Below, in pieces: positions 8,052 through 16,635 of a stretch of 64,000 nt of DNA. The position numbers and the translations under genes were made by a program. Position 1 is the stretch's first letter; every line of letters starts with the position of its first letter. The notes under the pieces were generated by a model. The model was not told the DNA's origin, did no database searches, and was given only the letters and a program-made list of their open reading frames with translations. The stretch lies in assembly GCA_001464695.1 (NCBI GenBank), contig LNDQ01000091.1, positions 1-64,000 on the forward strand, read 5' to 3'. This DNA is from Betaproteobacteria bacterium Ga0077523. GTDB lineage: Bacteria; Pseudomonadota; Gammaproteobacteria; Burkholderiales; Ga0077523.

Positions 8052-8819
8052 ATGAATCCACCAAACCCGTCTGCACTCCTGCTGGCCGCCAGCCTGTTGT
8101 CGATCCCGACATGGACGATCGCAGCCGATCGCGTCGATGCGCCCTTGCGCGATGAAGTGCGTGCGCTGCGCGATGAAGTGCGCACGCTGCAGCAGGACAT
8201 GCGCGATCTGAAGCAGGCGCTCGCAGCGCGGCGCGCCGGCGGGTGGGAGAAGGTCGATGCCGTCGTGGGTCCGGAGGACAGCCCACAGCTCGGGGCCCAG
8301 GACGCGCGACTGGTGCTGATCGAGTTCTCGGATTACCAATGCCCGTATTGCGTGCGCCATTACACCGAGACGTTCAAGCAGCTCGAACGCGACTACATCG
8401 CCGCCGGCAAGCTGCGCTACGTGGTGGCCGAGATGCCGATCGCGCAGATTCATCCGCTGGCGTCGAAAGCCGCCGAGGCCGCACGCTGCGCGCGCGAACA
8501 GGGCAAGTTCTGGGAGATGCACGGGCGGTTGTTCTCGAATGCGCGGCAGCTCGAACCGTGGTCGGCACATGCCGAGGCGCTGGGTCTCGATACCGGCGCA
8601 TTCCAGTCATGCCTCGATTCCGGGCGTCACCTCGATGAGATCACGCGCAATGCGGCAGCCGCACAGCAAAGCGGCATCTCGAGCACACCGACGTTCCTGC
8701 TGGGCATCGCGACCGGCGACACCGTGCGCGTCATACGGCGGCTGCGCGGCGCGGCGCCGTATGCGGCTTTCAAGGCGGAGATCGATGCGTTGCTGGCGGA
8801 GCCGGTGGCGTTGAAGTAA
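8052..8819 (+). CDS. DsbA-family thioredoxin-fold protein with coiled-coil N-terminus
   Basis: A 255-residue periplasmic protein. A signal peptide (about residues 1-25) is followed by a heptad-like helical region (about 30-60, DEVRALRDEVRTLQQDM). The DsbA/Com1-like thioredoxin domain then carries the active-site CPYC at 97-100 and the cis-Pro region SGISSTPTFLLG near 210-220. It would oxidise, reduce or isomerise disulfides in exported proteins; the coiled coil suggests oligomerisation. The preceding secreted proteins are Cys-containing and are plausible clients. The start at 8052 is chosen because the signal peptide begins there; a longer frame overlaps the PEP-CTERM gene. Confidence 0.88.
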   Translation: MNPPNPSALLLAASLLSIPTWTIAADRVDAPLRDEVRALRDEVRTLQQDMRDLKQALAARRAGGWEKVDAVVGPEDSPQLGAQDARLVLIEFSDYQCPYCVRHYTETFKQLERDYIAAGKLRYVVAEMPIAQIHPLASKAAEAARCAREQGKFWEMHGRLFSNARQLEPWSAHAEALGLDTGAFQSCLDSGRHLDEITRNAAAAQQSGISSTPTFLLGIATGDTVRVIRRLRGAAPYAAFKAEIDALLAEPVALK

Positions 8820-8829
8820 GGGGCGCTGC

Positions 8830-8943
8830 TGCCCCCATCCCAACCTTCCCCCGCCTGCGACGGGGGAAGGAGTGCCTGCGCTCGAGGCTGGGGATGTACG
8901 CACCTTCCCCCACCTGCGGTGGGGGAAGGGTGGGATGGGGGCA
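8830..8943. repeat. Intergenic palindromic element, locus 2
   Basis: Two C-run/G-run hairpins (centred near 8855 and 8918), enclosed by outer inverted arms beginning GCCCCCATCCCAACC and ending GGGTGGGATGGGGGC. The region between the hairpins is a short unique spacer. Lies between the DsbA-like and mandelate racemase-like genes, both on the plus strand. Confidence 0.85.
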
Positions 8944-8998
8944 GCCGCACACATCCCCAACCATGGCATCCTTCCCTTTTTCACGGACGATGTCACCC

Positions 8999-10087
8999 AT
9001 GAACAAGATCGCCTCGTTACGCAGCGACCTCTACCGCATTCCCCTCCCCGTCACTCTCACCGACAGTACCCACGGCGAGATGACGCACTTCGAACTGATC
9101 ACCGCCCGCGTCGTGGACAGCGACGGCGTCGAGGGCGTGGGCTACACCTACACCGTCGGGACCAACGGCTCGGCGATCCACGCCACCATCGCCAAGGATC
9201 TGACGCCATCGCTCGTCGGCGAACGCGCCGACCTCATCGAAGCGCTGTGGCAGAAGATGTGGTGGCGCGTCCACTACGGCGGGCGCGGCGGCGCGGCAAC
9301 CATGGCCATCGCCGCCATCGACATCGCCCTGTGGGATCTCAAGGCGAAGCGTTTCAACGTGCCGCTGTGGACGTTGCTCGGCGGCTTCGACGCCAAGGTG
9401 CCGTGCTACGCGGGCGGCATCGACCTGTGGTTCACGCTCGACGCATTGCTCGCCCAGACCGACGGCAACCTGAAGAAGGGCTTTCGCGCGATCAAGATGA
9501 AAGTCGGACGGCCCAAGCTTTCCGAGGACGTCGCGCGGGTGCAGGCGATGCGCAAGCACCTCGGCGCCGACTTCCCGTTGATGGTGGACGCCAACATGCG
9601 CTGGAGTGCGGATGAGGCGATCCGCGCCGCACGGGCCATGCAATCGTCGCAACTGGTGTGGCTGGAAGAGCCCACCATCCCGGACGACATCGCCGGGCAT
9701 GTGCGCATCGTGCGCGAAGGCGGGTTGCCGGTGGCCACCGGCGAGAACATGCACACGCTGAACGAATTCCAGAACATGATCCACGCGGGTGGTGTGACGT
9801 TTCCTGAACCGGACGTCACGGTGGTCGGTGGCGTCACCGGTTTCATGAAAGTGGCCCGGCTTGCCGAAGCGGCAAATCTGCCGGTCACGTCCCACGGTGC
9901 GCACGACATCACGGTGCATTGCCTGGCGGCGTGTCCGAACCGCAGCTACCTGGAAGCGCACGGGTTCGGGCTGGACAAGTACATCGCCGACCCGTTGAAG
10001 ATAGAGGAGGGATTCGCGATCGCGCCGGACCGGCCCGGGCATGGGATCGTGTTCGATTGGAAGGGGTTGGAGGCGCTTCGGGGTTGA
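8999..10087 (+). CDS. Enolase-superfamily enzyme, mandelate racemase subgroup (KxK type)
   Basis: A 362-residue enzyme that keeps every hallmark of mandelate racemase at a constant +2 offset from the Pseudomonas enzyme. The catalytic lysines are Lys166-x-Lys168 (AIKMKVG), the metal ligands Asp197, Glu223 and Glu249, Asp272-His299 form the base dyad, and Glu319 is also present. Such enzymes abstract the alpha proton of a carboxylate using Mg2+; the reaction may be racemisation or acid-sugar dehydration, and sequence alone does not decide. The ATG at 8999 is used; an in-frame ATG 9 bp upstream is possible. Two further members (23628-24731, 54246-55418) differ at the second lysine. Confidence 0.88.
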   Translation: MNKIASLRSDLYRIPLPVTLTDSTHGEMTHFELITARVVDSDGVEGVGYTYTVGTNGSAIHATIAKDLTPSLVGERADLIEALWQKMWWRVHYGGRGGAATMAIAAIDIALWDLKAKRFNVPLWTLLGGFDAKVPCYAGGIDLWFTLDALLAQTDGNLKKGFRAIKMKVGRPKLSEDVARVQAMRKHLGADFPLMVDANMRWSADEAIRAARAMQSSQLVWLEEPTIPDDIAGHVRIVREGGLPVATGENMHTLNEFQNMIHAGGVTFPEPDVTVVGGVTGFMKVARLAEAANLPVTSHGAHDITVHCLAACPNRSYLEAHGFGLDKYIADPLKIEEGFAIAPDRPGHGIVFDWKGLEALRG

Positions 10088-10208
10088 GCGAATCCATTCG
10101 AGTAATCGCGTGACTCGGCATCGTTCGCCCCCTCCTGCGGAGCGCGCGCCGGCCTGCATGCCGGCGCCGTTCGACGGGCTCGCTGCTTGCAGCTCGAATT
10201 CCCCGCCT

Positions 10209-10296
10209 CACCCCCAGCCCTCCCCCGACGAAGTCGGGGGAGGGGGTGTACGACTCCCTCCCCCAGCAATGCTGGGGGAGGGTCGGGGTGGGGGCC
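10209..10296. repeat. Intergenic palindromic element, locus 3
   Basis: Paired hairpin element with loops at about 10230 and 10268. The first stem contains CTCCCCCGAC/GTCGGGGGAG and the second CTCCCCCAGCA/TGCTGGGGGAG; the outer arms are CACCCCCAGCCC and GGGTCGGGGTGGGGG. Lies 20 bp upstream of the metallo-beta-lactamase-fold gene, so it would be in its 5' leader if transcription starts upstream. Confidence 0.85.
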
Positions 10297-10315
10297 GCAG
10301 CATTCACCACAGGCC

Positions 10316-11224
10316 ATGCTGCCAACGTCCATAAACGTCATCGTCCGCGACTGGCTCAACGCCAATCACATCCTCTTCCTGGGTCCGGAGGAGAACGTGC
10401 TGGTCGACGCCGGCTACGTCACCCACGCCGACACCACGATCCGCCTCGTGCGCGAACGTCTGGGTGACCGCCCGCTGCACCGCCTCGTCAATACGCACTG
10501 TCACTCCGATCACATGGGCGGCAACGCTGCCGTGCAGCGCGCCTTCGGTTGTCCGATCTGGATTCCGGAAGGCGAAGCCCCGCTCATCGAAACCTGGGAC
10601 ACGCGCGCGCTGTGGATCGACTACGCCGGCCAGCGCGCGGAGCGATTCCGGTTCGATGCGATCGTCCGACCGGGCGATACCCTTGCCATGGGAGGGTACG
10701 ACTGGAAATCCATCGCCGCACCCGGTCACGACATGGGTGCGCTCATGTTCTGGAACGAACCGGAACGCATCCTCGTTTCCGGCGACGCGCTGTGGCAGCG
10801 CGGCTTCGGCATCGTATTGCCGGGCGAGGGCTGGCGCGAGCGGCTTGCGGCCGCGCGATCCACCCTGGAGACGATTCGCAGCCTCGGGCCACGCATCGTG
10901 ATCCCCGGCCACGGCGCGCCGTTCACCGAAATCGATGCGTCCATCGACTTCTGCCTGGGCCGCATCACCGCGTTCGAGGCGGACGAGACCAAGCTGGCGC
11001 GCTACATATTGAAAGTCATGCTCTCGTTCGCGCTGATGGACGTCGGCAGCCTCGAGGCAGCGACCCTGGCCGATTATCTGGCAACGATTCCGTTGTACCG
11101 TGAGTACGACCGCACCTGGTTTCACCTGGGCTACGAAGAGCTCGCCCGGCAGCTGTTCGACGACCTGGCGCGCAGCGGCGCGATCGTGAAGCGCGATGGC
11201 CGCATTTTCCCGGCAGCCGCCTGA
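10316..11224 (+). CDS. Metallo-beta-lactamase-fold hydrolase
   Basis: A 302-residue protein with the binuclear zinc signature NTHCHSDHMGG (His61, His63, Asp65, His66). The downstream metal ligands APGHDMG, SGDALW and PGHGAPF are also present. The C-terminal roughly 80 residues look like the small helical domain often found at the end of this family. Family members hydrolyse thioesters, lactones, phosphodiesters or similar bonds; the substrate is not evident. A cytochrome c4-like gene follows after 24 bp, suggesting an operon. The start at 10316 avoids reading through the upstream palindromic element. Confidence 0.88.
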   Translation: MLPTSINVIVRDWLNANHILFLGPEENVLVDAGYVTHADTTIRLVRERLGDRPLHRLVNTHCHSDHMGGNAAVQRAFGCPIWIPEGEAPLIETWDTRALWIDYAGQRAERFRFDAIVRPGDTLAMGGYDWKSIAAPGHDMGALMFWNEPERILVSGDALWQRGFGIVLPGEGWRERLAAARSTLETIRSLGPRIVIPGHGAPFTEIDASIDFCLGRITAFEADETKLARYILKVMLSFALMDVGSLEAATLADYLATIPLYREYDRTWFHLGYEELARQLFDDLARSGAIVKRDGRIFPAAA

Positions 11225-11248
11225 ATCCTCGATCCGGAGACGATCCCG

Positions 11249-11836
11249 ATGAACGTACCCACGAACTGCTGCATCGACATCATCCTGCGTGCCGCTCTGT
11301 TTCTGCTGGTACTGAACGCGGGGCAAGCGTCAGCCGCAGAGGGCGATCCTGCGGCGGGCAAGCGCAAGACCGTCACTTGCAACGGTTGTCACGGACAGGC
11401 CGCGATGAAGAGCGTGCCGAGCCTCGGCGGCCAGAGTCCGGCGTATTTCGTGGCGGCGATGATCGCGTATCAGGATGGCGTGCGCACCCATGCCACCATG
11501 CGCGACGTCGCGAAAGCGTGGTCGTTGCAGGATCTCAAGAATTTCGCCGCGTGGTATGCGGAGCCCCTCGCCCCGGCCGCCGAACTTGCTGCAGCGCCGC
11601 CATCGTCAGAACGCTGCGTGGCTTGTCACGGCGCCGACGGGCGCGATGCGGTGTCGCCTGACGTGCCCCGCATCGCGGGGCAGAAGGTGAACTATCTAGA
11701 GCAAGTGCTGCGCGAGTACCGGGGCGGAAGCCGCTTGCACGCTGTCATGCAGCAGCAAGCGGCTGACTTGACCGACGAGGATATCGCTGCACTCGCCCGT
11801 TACTTCGCCGGGCGGGCGGGGCTGCAGGTGAAGTAG
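11249..11836 (+). CDS. Diheme cytochrome c4-like protein
   Basis: A 195-residue periplasmic protein: signal peptide to about residue 30, then two cytochrome c domains with haem motifs CNGCH (44-48) and CVACH (123-127). Candidate axial methionines are Met84 and Met167. The length and two-domain symmetry match cytochrome c4, an electron carrier between the bc1 complex or dehydrogenases and terminal oxidases or peroxidases. A diheme cytochrome c peroxidase is encoded 1.6 kb downstream and could be a partner. Cotranscription with the upstream metallo-hydrolase is likely. Confidence 0.9.
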   Translation: MNVPTNCCIDIILRAALFLLVLNAGQASAAEGDPAAGKRKTVTCNGCHGQAAMKSVPSLGGQSPAYFVAAMIAYQDGVRTHATMRDVAKAWSLQDLKNFAAWYAEPLAPAAELAAAPPSSERCVACHGADGRDAVSPDVPRIAGQKVNYLEQVLREYRGGSRLHAVMQQQAADLTDEDIAALARYFAGRAGLQVK

Positions 11837-11837
11837 T

Positions 11838-12219
11838 GTGCCCCCATCCCAGCCTTCCCCCAGCGAAGCTGGGGGAAGGAGTGTCTGCGCTTGCCGGAGA
11901 CGAGGCGCATGCGCCGTACATCCCCTCCGTCGGCCATGCCGGGGGAGCGAAGCTGGGAGGAAGGAGTGCCTGCGCTTGCCGGAGACGAGGCGCATGCGCC
12001 GTAAATCCCCTCCGTCGGCCATGCCGGGGGAGCGAAGCTGGGAGGAAGCGGTGCCTGCGCTTGCCGGAGACGAGGCGCATGCGCCGTTCATCCCCTCCGT
12101 CGGCCATGCCGGGGCAGCGAAGCTGGGAGGAAGGGGTGCCTGCGCTTACCGGAGACGAGGCGCATGCGCCGTACATCCCCTCCCCCGGCTATGCCGGGGG
12201 AGGGTCAGGGTGGGGGCCC
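11838..12219. repeat. Palindromic element expanded into a 4-copy, 85-bp tandem array (locus 4)
   Basis: The gap 11837-12240 is almost entirely repetitive. It begins with a half-element hairpin and ends with a complete hairpin at about 12180-12205. Between them a unit recurs with an exact 85-bp period: the sequence TTGCCGGAGACGAGGCGCAT starts at 11891, 11976 and 12061, and at 12146 with one change. Each unit contains the 12-bp palindrome GGCGCATGCGCC and part of the C-run/G-run hairpin (CGAAGCTGGGAGGAAG). Copies differ at only a few bases, indicating recent expansion. Reading frames across it are by-products of the repeat. Confidence 0.9.
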
Positions 12220-12240
12220 GATGCTTGCCCGGCCCGACGA

Positions 12241-13095
12241 TCACCGCTTCGTGATCACCACCTCCAGATACTCGGCCGGCACCACGAGTGACTTCGCACC
12301 CGCCCGGTTGAACCGTGCAAGCAACTCCACCAGTCGCTTGTGCAGAGCGTTCTGGTTGTCGGCGTCGAGCGCCGCGAACACCTTGTGCGTCGGGCCGTAG
12401 AAGTTGCGGAAGATCTCGATGAAGTGCTCGGCCGAGCGGTAGCGGAACATGAAGTAGCGGCGCTCGCAGCGGATGTCCGCGGCGCGCGTGCCGAACAATT
12501 GCACGAGCCGCGGTTCGGAGCCCCACCCCATGGGTGACTTGAGCCCGGCCGGCGGCGGCACGAACGCGGCAATGGTCCGGAAGAGCTCGCCGAGGAAGCC
12601 CTCGGGCGTCCAGTTCGCCATGCCGATGCGGCCGCCGGATTTCACGACCCGCAACATCTCGGCGGCGGCCTGCTCCTGGTTCGGCGCGAACATTACGCCG
12701 AAAGTGGACAGCACCACGTCGAACGTTTCGTCGGTGAACGGCAGAGCTTCCGCATCGGCCACCTGGAACTCGATCGGCAACCGATCGCCGGCTGCGCGCT
12801 TGCGCCCCTGCTCCAGCAGATCGGGCACGTAGTCGGTGGAAGTGACGTTCGCGAACCGGCGCGCTGCGGCGAGCGATGCGTTGCCGTTGCCGGCAGCCAC
12901 ATCGAGAACCGCTTCGCCGGAATACAGGTCCACGGCCTCGCACAGCGATTCGCCGACGATCTGCAGCGTGGTGCCGACGACACCGAAGTCGCCGGATGCC
13001 CAGGTCGCCTGCTGGCGCGCCTTGATGGCCTTGAGATCGGGTTGCGGTGTCGCCTCTGGCGCGGCATCGGCCGGGCGTGTCTGCGTCGTCTGCAT
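12241..13095 (-). CDS. Class I SAM-dependent methyltransferase
   Basis: A 284-residue cytoplasmic enzyme of the UbiE/COQ5-like group. Motif I is VLDVAAGNGNA (residues 63-73), and the expected acidic residue of motif II and the DALPF-like post-motif (ADAEALPFTDETFDVV) follow. The start at 13095 has GGAGG 8 nt upstream; the frame continues upstream but without a ribosome site. It transfers a methyl group from S-adenosylmethionine to an unknown small molecule. It stands alone, divergent from the cytochrome c peroxidase gene. Confidence 0.88.
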   Translation of the reverse strand: MQTTQTRPADAAPEATPQPDLKAIKARQQATWASGDFGVVGTTLQIVGESLCEAVDLYSGEAVLDVAAGNGNASLAAARRFANVTSTDYVPDLLEQGRKRAAGDRLPIEFQVADAEALPFTDETFDVVLSTFGVMFAPNQEQAAAEMLRVVKSGGRIGMANWTPEGFLGELFRTIAAFVPPPAGLKSPMGWGSEPRLVQLFGTRAADIRCERRYFMFRYRSAEHFIEIFRNFYGPTHKVFAALDADNQNALHKRLVELLARFNRAGAKSLVVPAEYLEVVITKR

Positions 13096-13417
13096 GATGA
13101 AACCTCCGTGATTCGATGTTTGGGGGATGAATCCGCCTCGCTTGCCGCTTTGGCGTCTCAAGGCAGGCGCATTCTGTAGATCACCTCCCCTCGACACCCG
13201 GCCGGGCGTCGGCGAGATTTGTCCGTTCGTCCGGAGTTGCAGCAGCGTCTTGATCGAGGCACCGCGGCACTTGATCGACACTCCGAACCGGCGGCATTCG
13301 ATCGGTCGGCGCCGGGCCGGCGACGCCGCTCGCGACGTCGATTACCATAGCGATACAACACGGGCCTTGGTCGTACCGCTGCGGCACGGCCCCGAACCGA
13401 CAGAGGAGAACCCAGCC
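13096..13417. other. Divergent intergenic region, methyltransferase / cytochrome c peroxidase
   Basis: 322 bp between two divergent genes. It should hold both promoters, but no consensus -35/-10 pair stands out on either strand. GC-rich partial dyads occur around 13195-13215 and 13300-13335. No small gene or palindromic repeat element was recognised. Confidence 0.4.
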
Positions 13418-14485
13418 ATGCGCAAGGCACTGCTCGCGACGACCGTCGCATCCGCCCTCGCTCTCGCCACTTTCGGCAGCGTTATCGCCGGGGACGAAGC
13501 CGACAACGCGCTGCTCACCCGGGCACGGGCACTGTTCAAGCCCTTGCCCGCGGACGCAAGCACGCCCGAGCGTCCGATCACGCCCGAGCTCGTGGCACTG
13601 GGGCGCGCCCTGTTCTTCGAAACCCGTGTCTCCACCGACGGCAAGCAGAGCTGCGGCGAATGCCACCAGCCCATGTTCTACGGTACCGACGCCCTGCCGC
13701 GCTCCGTCGGCAACTCGGGGAAGGTGCTGCCGCGCAACGTGCCCACGGTGTTCAACACGGCGCTGCAGTTCGCGCAGCACTACGGCGGCAACCGCGTCGA
13801 CGTAGAAGAGCAGGCACTGAAGGCGTTGGTGAGTCCGCTCGCCTACGGCAACAAGGATTTCGCCGCGGCCGAAGCACGCCTGCGCGCAATTCCCGGCTAC
13901 CGCCCGCAATTCGAGCAGGCCTTCCCGGGCCAGGCCGAACCCGTCACCGCCGAGAACTGGAGCAAGGCCATCGGCGCCTACGAACGCACCCTGCTGACGC
14001 CCGCCCCGTTCGATCGATTTCTTGCCGGCGACACCGCCGCGCTCAGCGCACAGGCGAAGCAGGGGCTCGACAAGTTCATGACCGTCGGCTGCGCCGGCTG
14101 CCACAGCGGTGTGGCCGTCGGCGGGCAGATGTACCAGAAGTTCGGCCTGACGCAGGACTACTGGAACCTGACGGGCAGCACCGAGATCGACATCTTCAAG
14201 GGCCGCGACAAGGGCCGCTTCCAGGACACCAAGAAGGAGGAAGACGCCTTCATCTTCAAGGTGCAGCAGTTGCGCAACGTGGCCGTGACCCCGCCGTACT
14301 TCCACGACGGCTCGGTGGCGGAGTTGCCCGATGCGGTGCGTGTGATGGGCAAGCTGCAACTGGGTCGCGACCTGCCCGACGGCGACGTCGCGGACATCGT
14401 CGCCTTCCTCGAAAGCCTCACCGGCGAAGTACCGGCGCAGTTCGCGGCGGTACCGAGCCTGCCGACGGGCGGGTACCGCCGTTAG
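13418..14485 (+). CDS. Diheme cytochrome c peroxidase
   Basis: A 355-residue periplasmic enzyme with a signal peptide (to about residue 24). Haem motif CGECH lies at 79-83 (low-potential, peroxidatic site) and CAGCH at 225-229 (electron-entry site). The calcium/interface region and the C-terminal axial Met310 region (RVMGKLQLGRDL) are present. It reduces hydrogen peroxide using electrons from small cytochromes. A good ribosome site (AGAGGAGA) precedes the ATG. The cytochrome c4 at 11249-11836 is a plausible donor. Length is normal for the family; related MauG-type enzymes are less likely. Confidence 0.92.
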   Translation: MRKALLATTVASALALATFGSVIAGDEADNALLTRARALFKPLPADASTPERPITPELVALGRALFFETRVSTDGKQSCGECHQPMFYGTDALPRSVGNSGKVLPRNVPTVFNTALQFAQHYGGNRVDVEEQALKALVSPLAYGNKDFAAAEARLRAIPGYRPQFEQAFPGQAEPVTAENWSKAIGAYERTLLTPAPFDRFLAGDTAALSAQAKQGLDKFMTVGCAGCHSGVAVGGQMYQKFGLTQDYWNLTGSTEIDIFKGRDKGRFQDTKKEEDAFIFKVQQLRNVAVTPPYFHDGSVAELPDAVRVMGKLQLGRDLPDGDVADIVAFLESLTGEVPAQFAAVPSLPTGGYRR

Positions 14486-14560
14486 CGGGTTTCGGCAGTC
14501 GACTCGATTGTCGCGGTCCTCTCCCTTTCCCGACTACGCCGAGAGGGAGGAGATTGACGT

Positions 14561-14855
14561 CCTGAATCGCCGCCAATCGCAGGCACTCCTTCCCCCGCGA
14601 TAAGCGGGGGAAGGTTGGGATGGGGGCAACGGCGGTTGCAATGCCTATGAACTTCGCCCCCACCCTAACCCTCCCCCGACTGTGTCGGGGGGGGAAGGTT
14701 GGGATGGGGGCAACGGCGGTTGCGATGCCAATGAACTTCACCCCCACCCTGGCCCCCGCCGACTGTGTCGGGGGAGGGGATGCACTTCCTGAATCGCCGC
14801 CAATCGCAGGCACTCCTTCACCCGCGATAAGCGGGGGAAGGTTGGGATGGGGGCC
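14561..14855. repeat. Intergenic palindromic element, locus 5, with nested duplications
   Basis: The gap 14486-14856 contains a hairpin half-element, then two tandem copies of an 84-bp segment (starting at 14611 and 14695). A 68-bp segment (14561-14628) recurs at 14788-14855. Stems are of the CCCCCGCGATAAGCGGGGG and CTCCCCCGAC type. The array ends 2 bp before the stop codon of the convergent CNP1-like gene. Confidence 0.85.
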
Positions 14856-14856
14856 G

Positions 14857-15423
14857 CTACCGGTCGCGCCTCATCACGGAAGAGCTGGTCAGACGGTCGA
14901 ACACGTCTTCGAGTGTCGCGACCGGCCGGCCCTGGGGCGTGCAGAAGTAGCTCTTCGCGAGCAGGTAGCGGATCGCCGCGGGACCGGCGTCGCTGACGCG
15001 CTGCCACTGGCCCGTGAAATCCCTGGTCCAACCGCCGTCGGGGCGCGCCAGGTAGTAGCCCCGCCATTCGTCGGGGCCGCACCGAATACCCTCGTACGTG
15101 ATCTGCTTCTGGTCGCTCGCCGCGGTCGCCACCAGCGTATAGCGAATGATCTCATCGGGCCCGATCGAAAACGCCGCCCGGTCGAGGTAGACCTCTTTCC
15201 CCGGATAATGCGGCACGTCGATCTGCATCAGATTCTCGGGTCGCGGCGGGGGCGGCGGCGGCATCTCGCGCTCGGTCGCCCGCTCTTTCGGGATCTTGTC
15301 GATCTTGGGGGGCGGTTCAGTCCCCGGAATCACGTTGCCGCGCGAGTCATATTGCTGCGCGGCGGCCTGCCCGCCGAGAACGGCGGCCAGGCCCAGGCTC
15401 ATCGCTATCGCTGTGGTCTTCAT
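14857..15423 (-). CDS. CNP1-like family protein (exported)
   Basis: A 188-residue exported protein: signal peptide to about residue 22, a Pro-rich charged segment (about 35-62), then the CNP1-like domain. Diagnostic stretches are IRYTLVATAASDQKQITYEG and EWRGYYLARPDGGW. The family (first noted as Neisseria cryptic protein 1) is common in betaproteobacteria and has no established function. It is alone on its strand, with a palindromic element just downstream and a divergent YciH-type gene 68 bp upstream of its start. Confidence 0.88.
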   Translation of the reverse strand: MKTTAIAMSLGLAAVLGGQAAAQQYDSRGNVIPGTEPPPKIDKIPKERATEREMPPPPPPRPENLMQIDVPHYPGKEVYLDRAAFSIGPDEIIRYTLVATAASDQKQITYEGIRCGPDEWRGYYLARPDGGWTRDFTGQWQRVSDAGPAAIRYLLAKSYFCTPQGRPVATLEDVFDRLTSSSVMRRDR

Positions 15424-15491
15424 ACGGCGGAACCTCCGATGCGTCGTTTCGATCCCCGATCGGCGACAATACGCGCCTCCGGTTTCCCGTA

Positions 15492-15872
15492 TTGTCCCCC
15501 ATCCTCTTGAGCAACGGCAAAGCCGCCCGCGGCGGCCTCGTCTATTCCACCCAGCACGGCAAGACCTGTCCCGGCTGCCGCCGCCCGATCGCCGAATGCG
15601 TTTGCGGCCGATCGAGATCCGCACCCGCCGGCGACGGCAACGTCCGCGTGTCGCGGGTGAGCAAGGGACGCGGCGGCAAGACCGTGACGCTGGTGACCGG
15701 TGTGCCGCTCGCCGCCGACGCGCTCGCCGCGCTCGCCTCGGAGCTGCGCCGCACGTGCGGTTCGGGCGGCACGGTGAAGGACGGTGCGATCGAGATCCAG
15801 GGCGACCACACCGATGTGCTGGTGAGCGAACTCGCCAAGCGCGGCTACAAGGCAAAGCGCGCCGGTGGCTGA
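15492..15872 (+). CDS. yciH: SUI1/YciH-family translation factor-like protein
   Basis: A 126-residue protein. The N-terminus has the YciH hallmarks [17 protein letters not shown] and ECVCG, a possible zinc-binding Cys cluster. The SUI1 domain follows with [19 protein letters not shown] and the C-terminal [14 protein letters not shown]1 is the eIF1 fold; bacterial YciH binds the ribosome and affects start-site fidelity under stress. The start is a TTG at 15492, with no in-frame ATG upstream before a poor context. The stop overlaps the next gene, rluF-like, by 8 nt. Confidence 0.9.
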   Translation: MSPILLSNGKAARGGLVYSTQHGKTCPGCRRPIAECVCGRSRSAPAGDGNVRVSRVSKGRGGKTVTLVTGVPLAADALAALASELRRTCGSGGTVKDGAIEIQGDHTDVLVSELAKRGYKAKRAGG

Positions 15873-16635
15873 TTCCACACCACCGCGAGCGCCCGACGCC
15901 GACGGCATGGTGCGCGTTTCGAAACTCCTGTCCGAGCGCGGCCTGTGCTCGCGTCGCGAAGCGGATCTCTTCATCGAGCGCGGCTGGGTATTCGTGGATG
16001 GGCACCCGGTCACCGAACTCGGCACGCGCGCACTGCCCACGCAGACCATCACCCTGTCGAAGGAAGCGCGCGCCGCCCAGCTCACGCAGGTGACCATTCT
16101 TCTCAACAAACCCGTGGGCTACGTCTCCGGGCAGGCCGAGGAAGGCTACAAGCCGGCGGTCACGCTCATCATGTCGCAGTCGCGCTTCAAGGGCGATCGC
16201 GCGCCGCTCAAGTTCAGTCCGGCGCACCTCAAGGGTCTCGCGCCGGCCGGGCGCCTCGACATCGACTCCACCGGCCTGCTGGTGCTGACGCAGGATGGTC
16301 GCATCGCGAAGCAGCTGATCGGCGAGGATTCGGAGATCGAGAAGGAATACCTCGTGCGCGTACAGGGCAAGCTGTCGCCGCAGGGGCTGGCGCTGCTGCA
16401 GCACGGCCTGTTGCTGGACGACGAACCCTTGAAGCCCGCACAGGTGCAATGGCAGAACGAGGATCAACTGAAATTCATCCTGCGCGAAGGCAAGAAGCGG
16501 CAGATCCGGCGCATGTGCGAACTGGTCGGCTTGAAGGTGACCGGATTGAAGCGCATCCGCATCGGTAACGTGCGTCTGCACGACCTGCCGACGGGCCAAT
16601 GGCGTTATCTCGGCAAGGACGAGCGCTTTCGGTGA
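15865..16635 (+). CDS. 23S rRNA pseudouridine synthase, RluF/RsuA family
   Basis: A 256-residue enzyme with an N-terminal S4 RNA-binding domain (about residues 16-60, [20 protein letters not shown]). The catalytic core has [15 protein letters not shown], Asp132 being the conserved nucleophile, and the late motif [16 protein letters not shown]. It isomerises uridine to pseudouridine in rRNA; by overall pattern it is closest to RluF, which targets 23S rRNA. The start is GTG at 15865, overlapping the end of yciH by 8 nt; the end overlaps the next gene (GTGA), so yciH, this gene and the DUF1415 gene form a coupled operon. Confidence 0.9.
   Translation: MADSTPPRAPDADGMVRVSKLLSERGLCSRREADLFIERGWVFVDGHPVTELGTRALPTQTITLSKEARAAQLTQVTILLNKPVGYVSGQAEEGYKPAVTLIMSQSRFKGDRAPLKFSPAHLKGLAPAGRLDIDSTGLLVLTQDGRIAKQLIGEDSEIEKEYLVRVQGKLSPQGLALLQHGLLLDDEPLKPAQVQWQNEDQLKFILREGKKRQIRRMCELVGLKVTGLKRIRIGNVRLHDLPTGQWRYLGKDERFR

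Noticed and set aside
11838-12219. 85-bp repeats considered as a CRISPR array
   Set aside because: The units are contiguous without distinct spacers, too long, and derived from the palindromic element; no cas genes.
12241-13281. Longer start for the methyltransferase (346 residues)
   Set aside because: The extension has no ribosome site, while ATG at 13095 has GGAGG and gives the normal family length.
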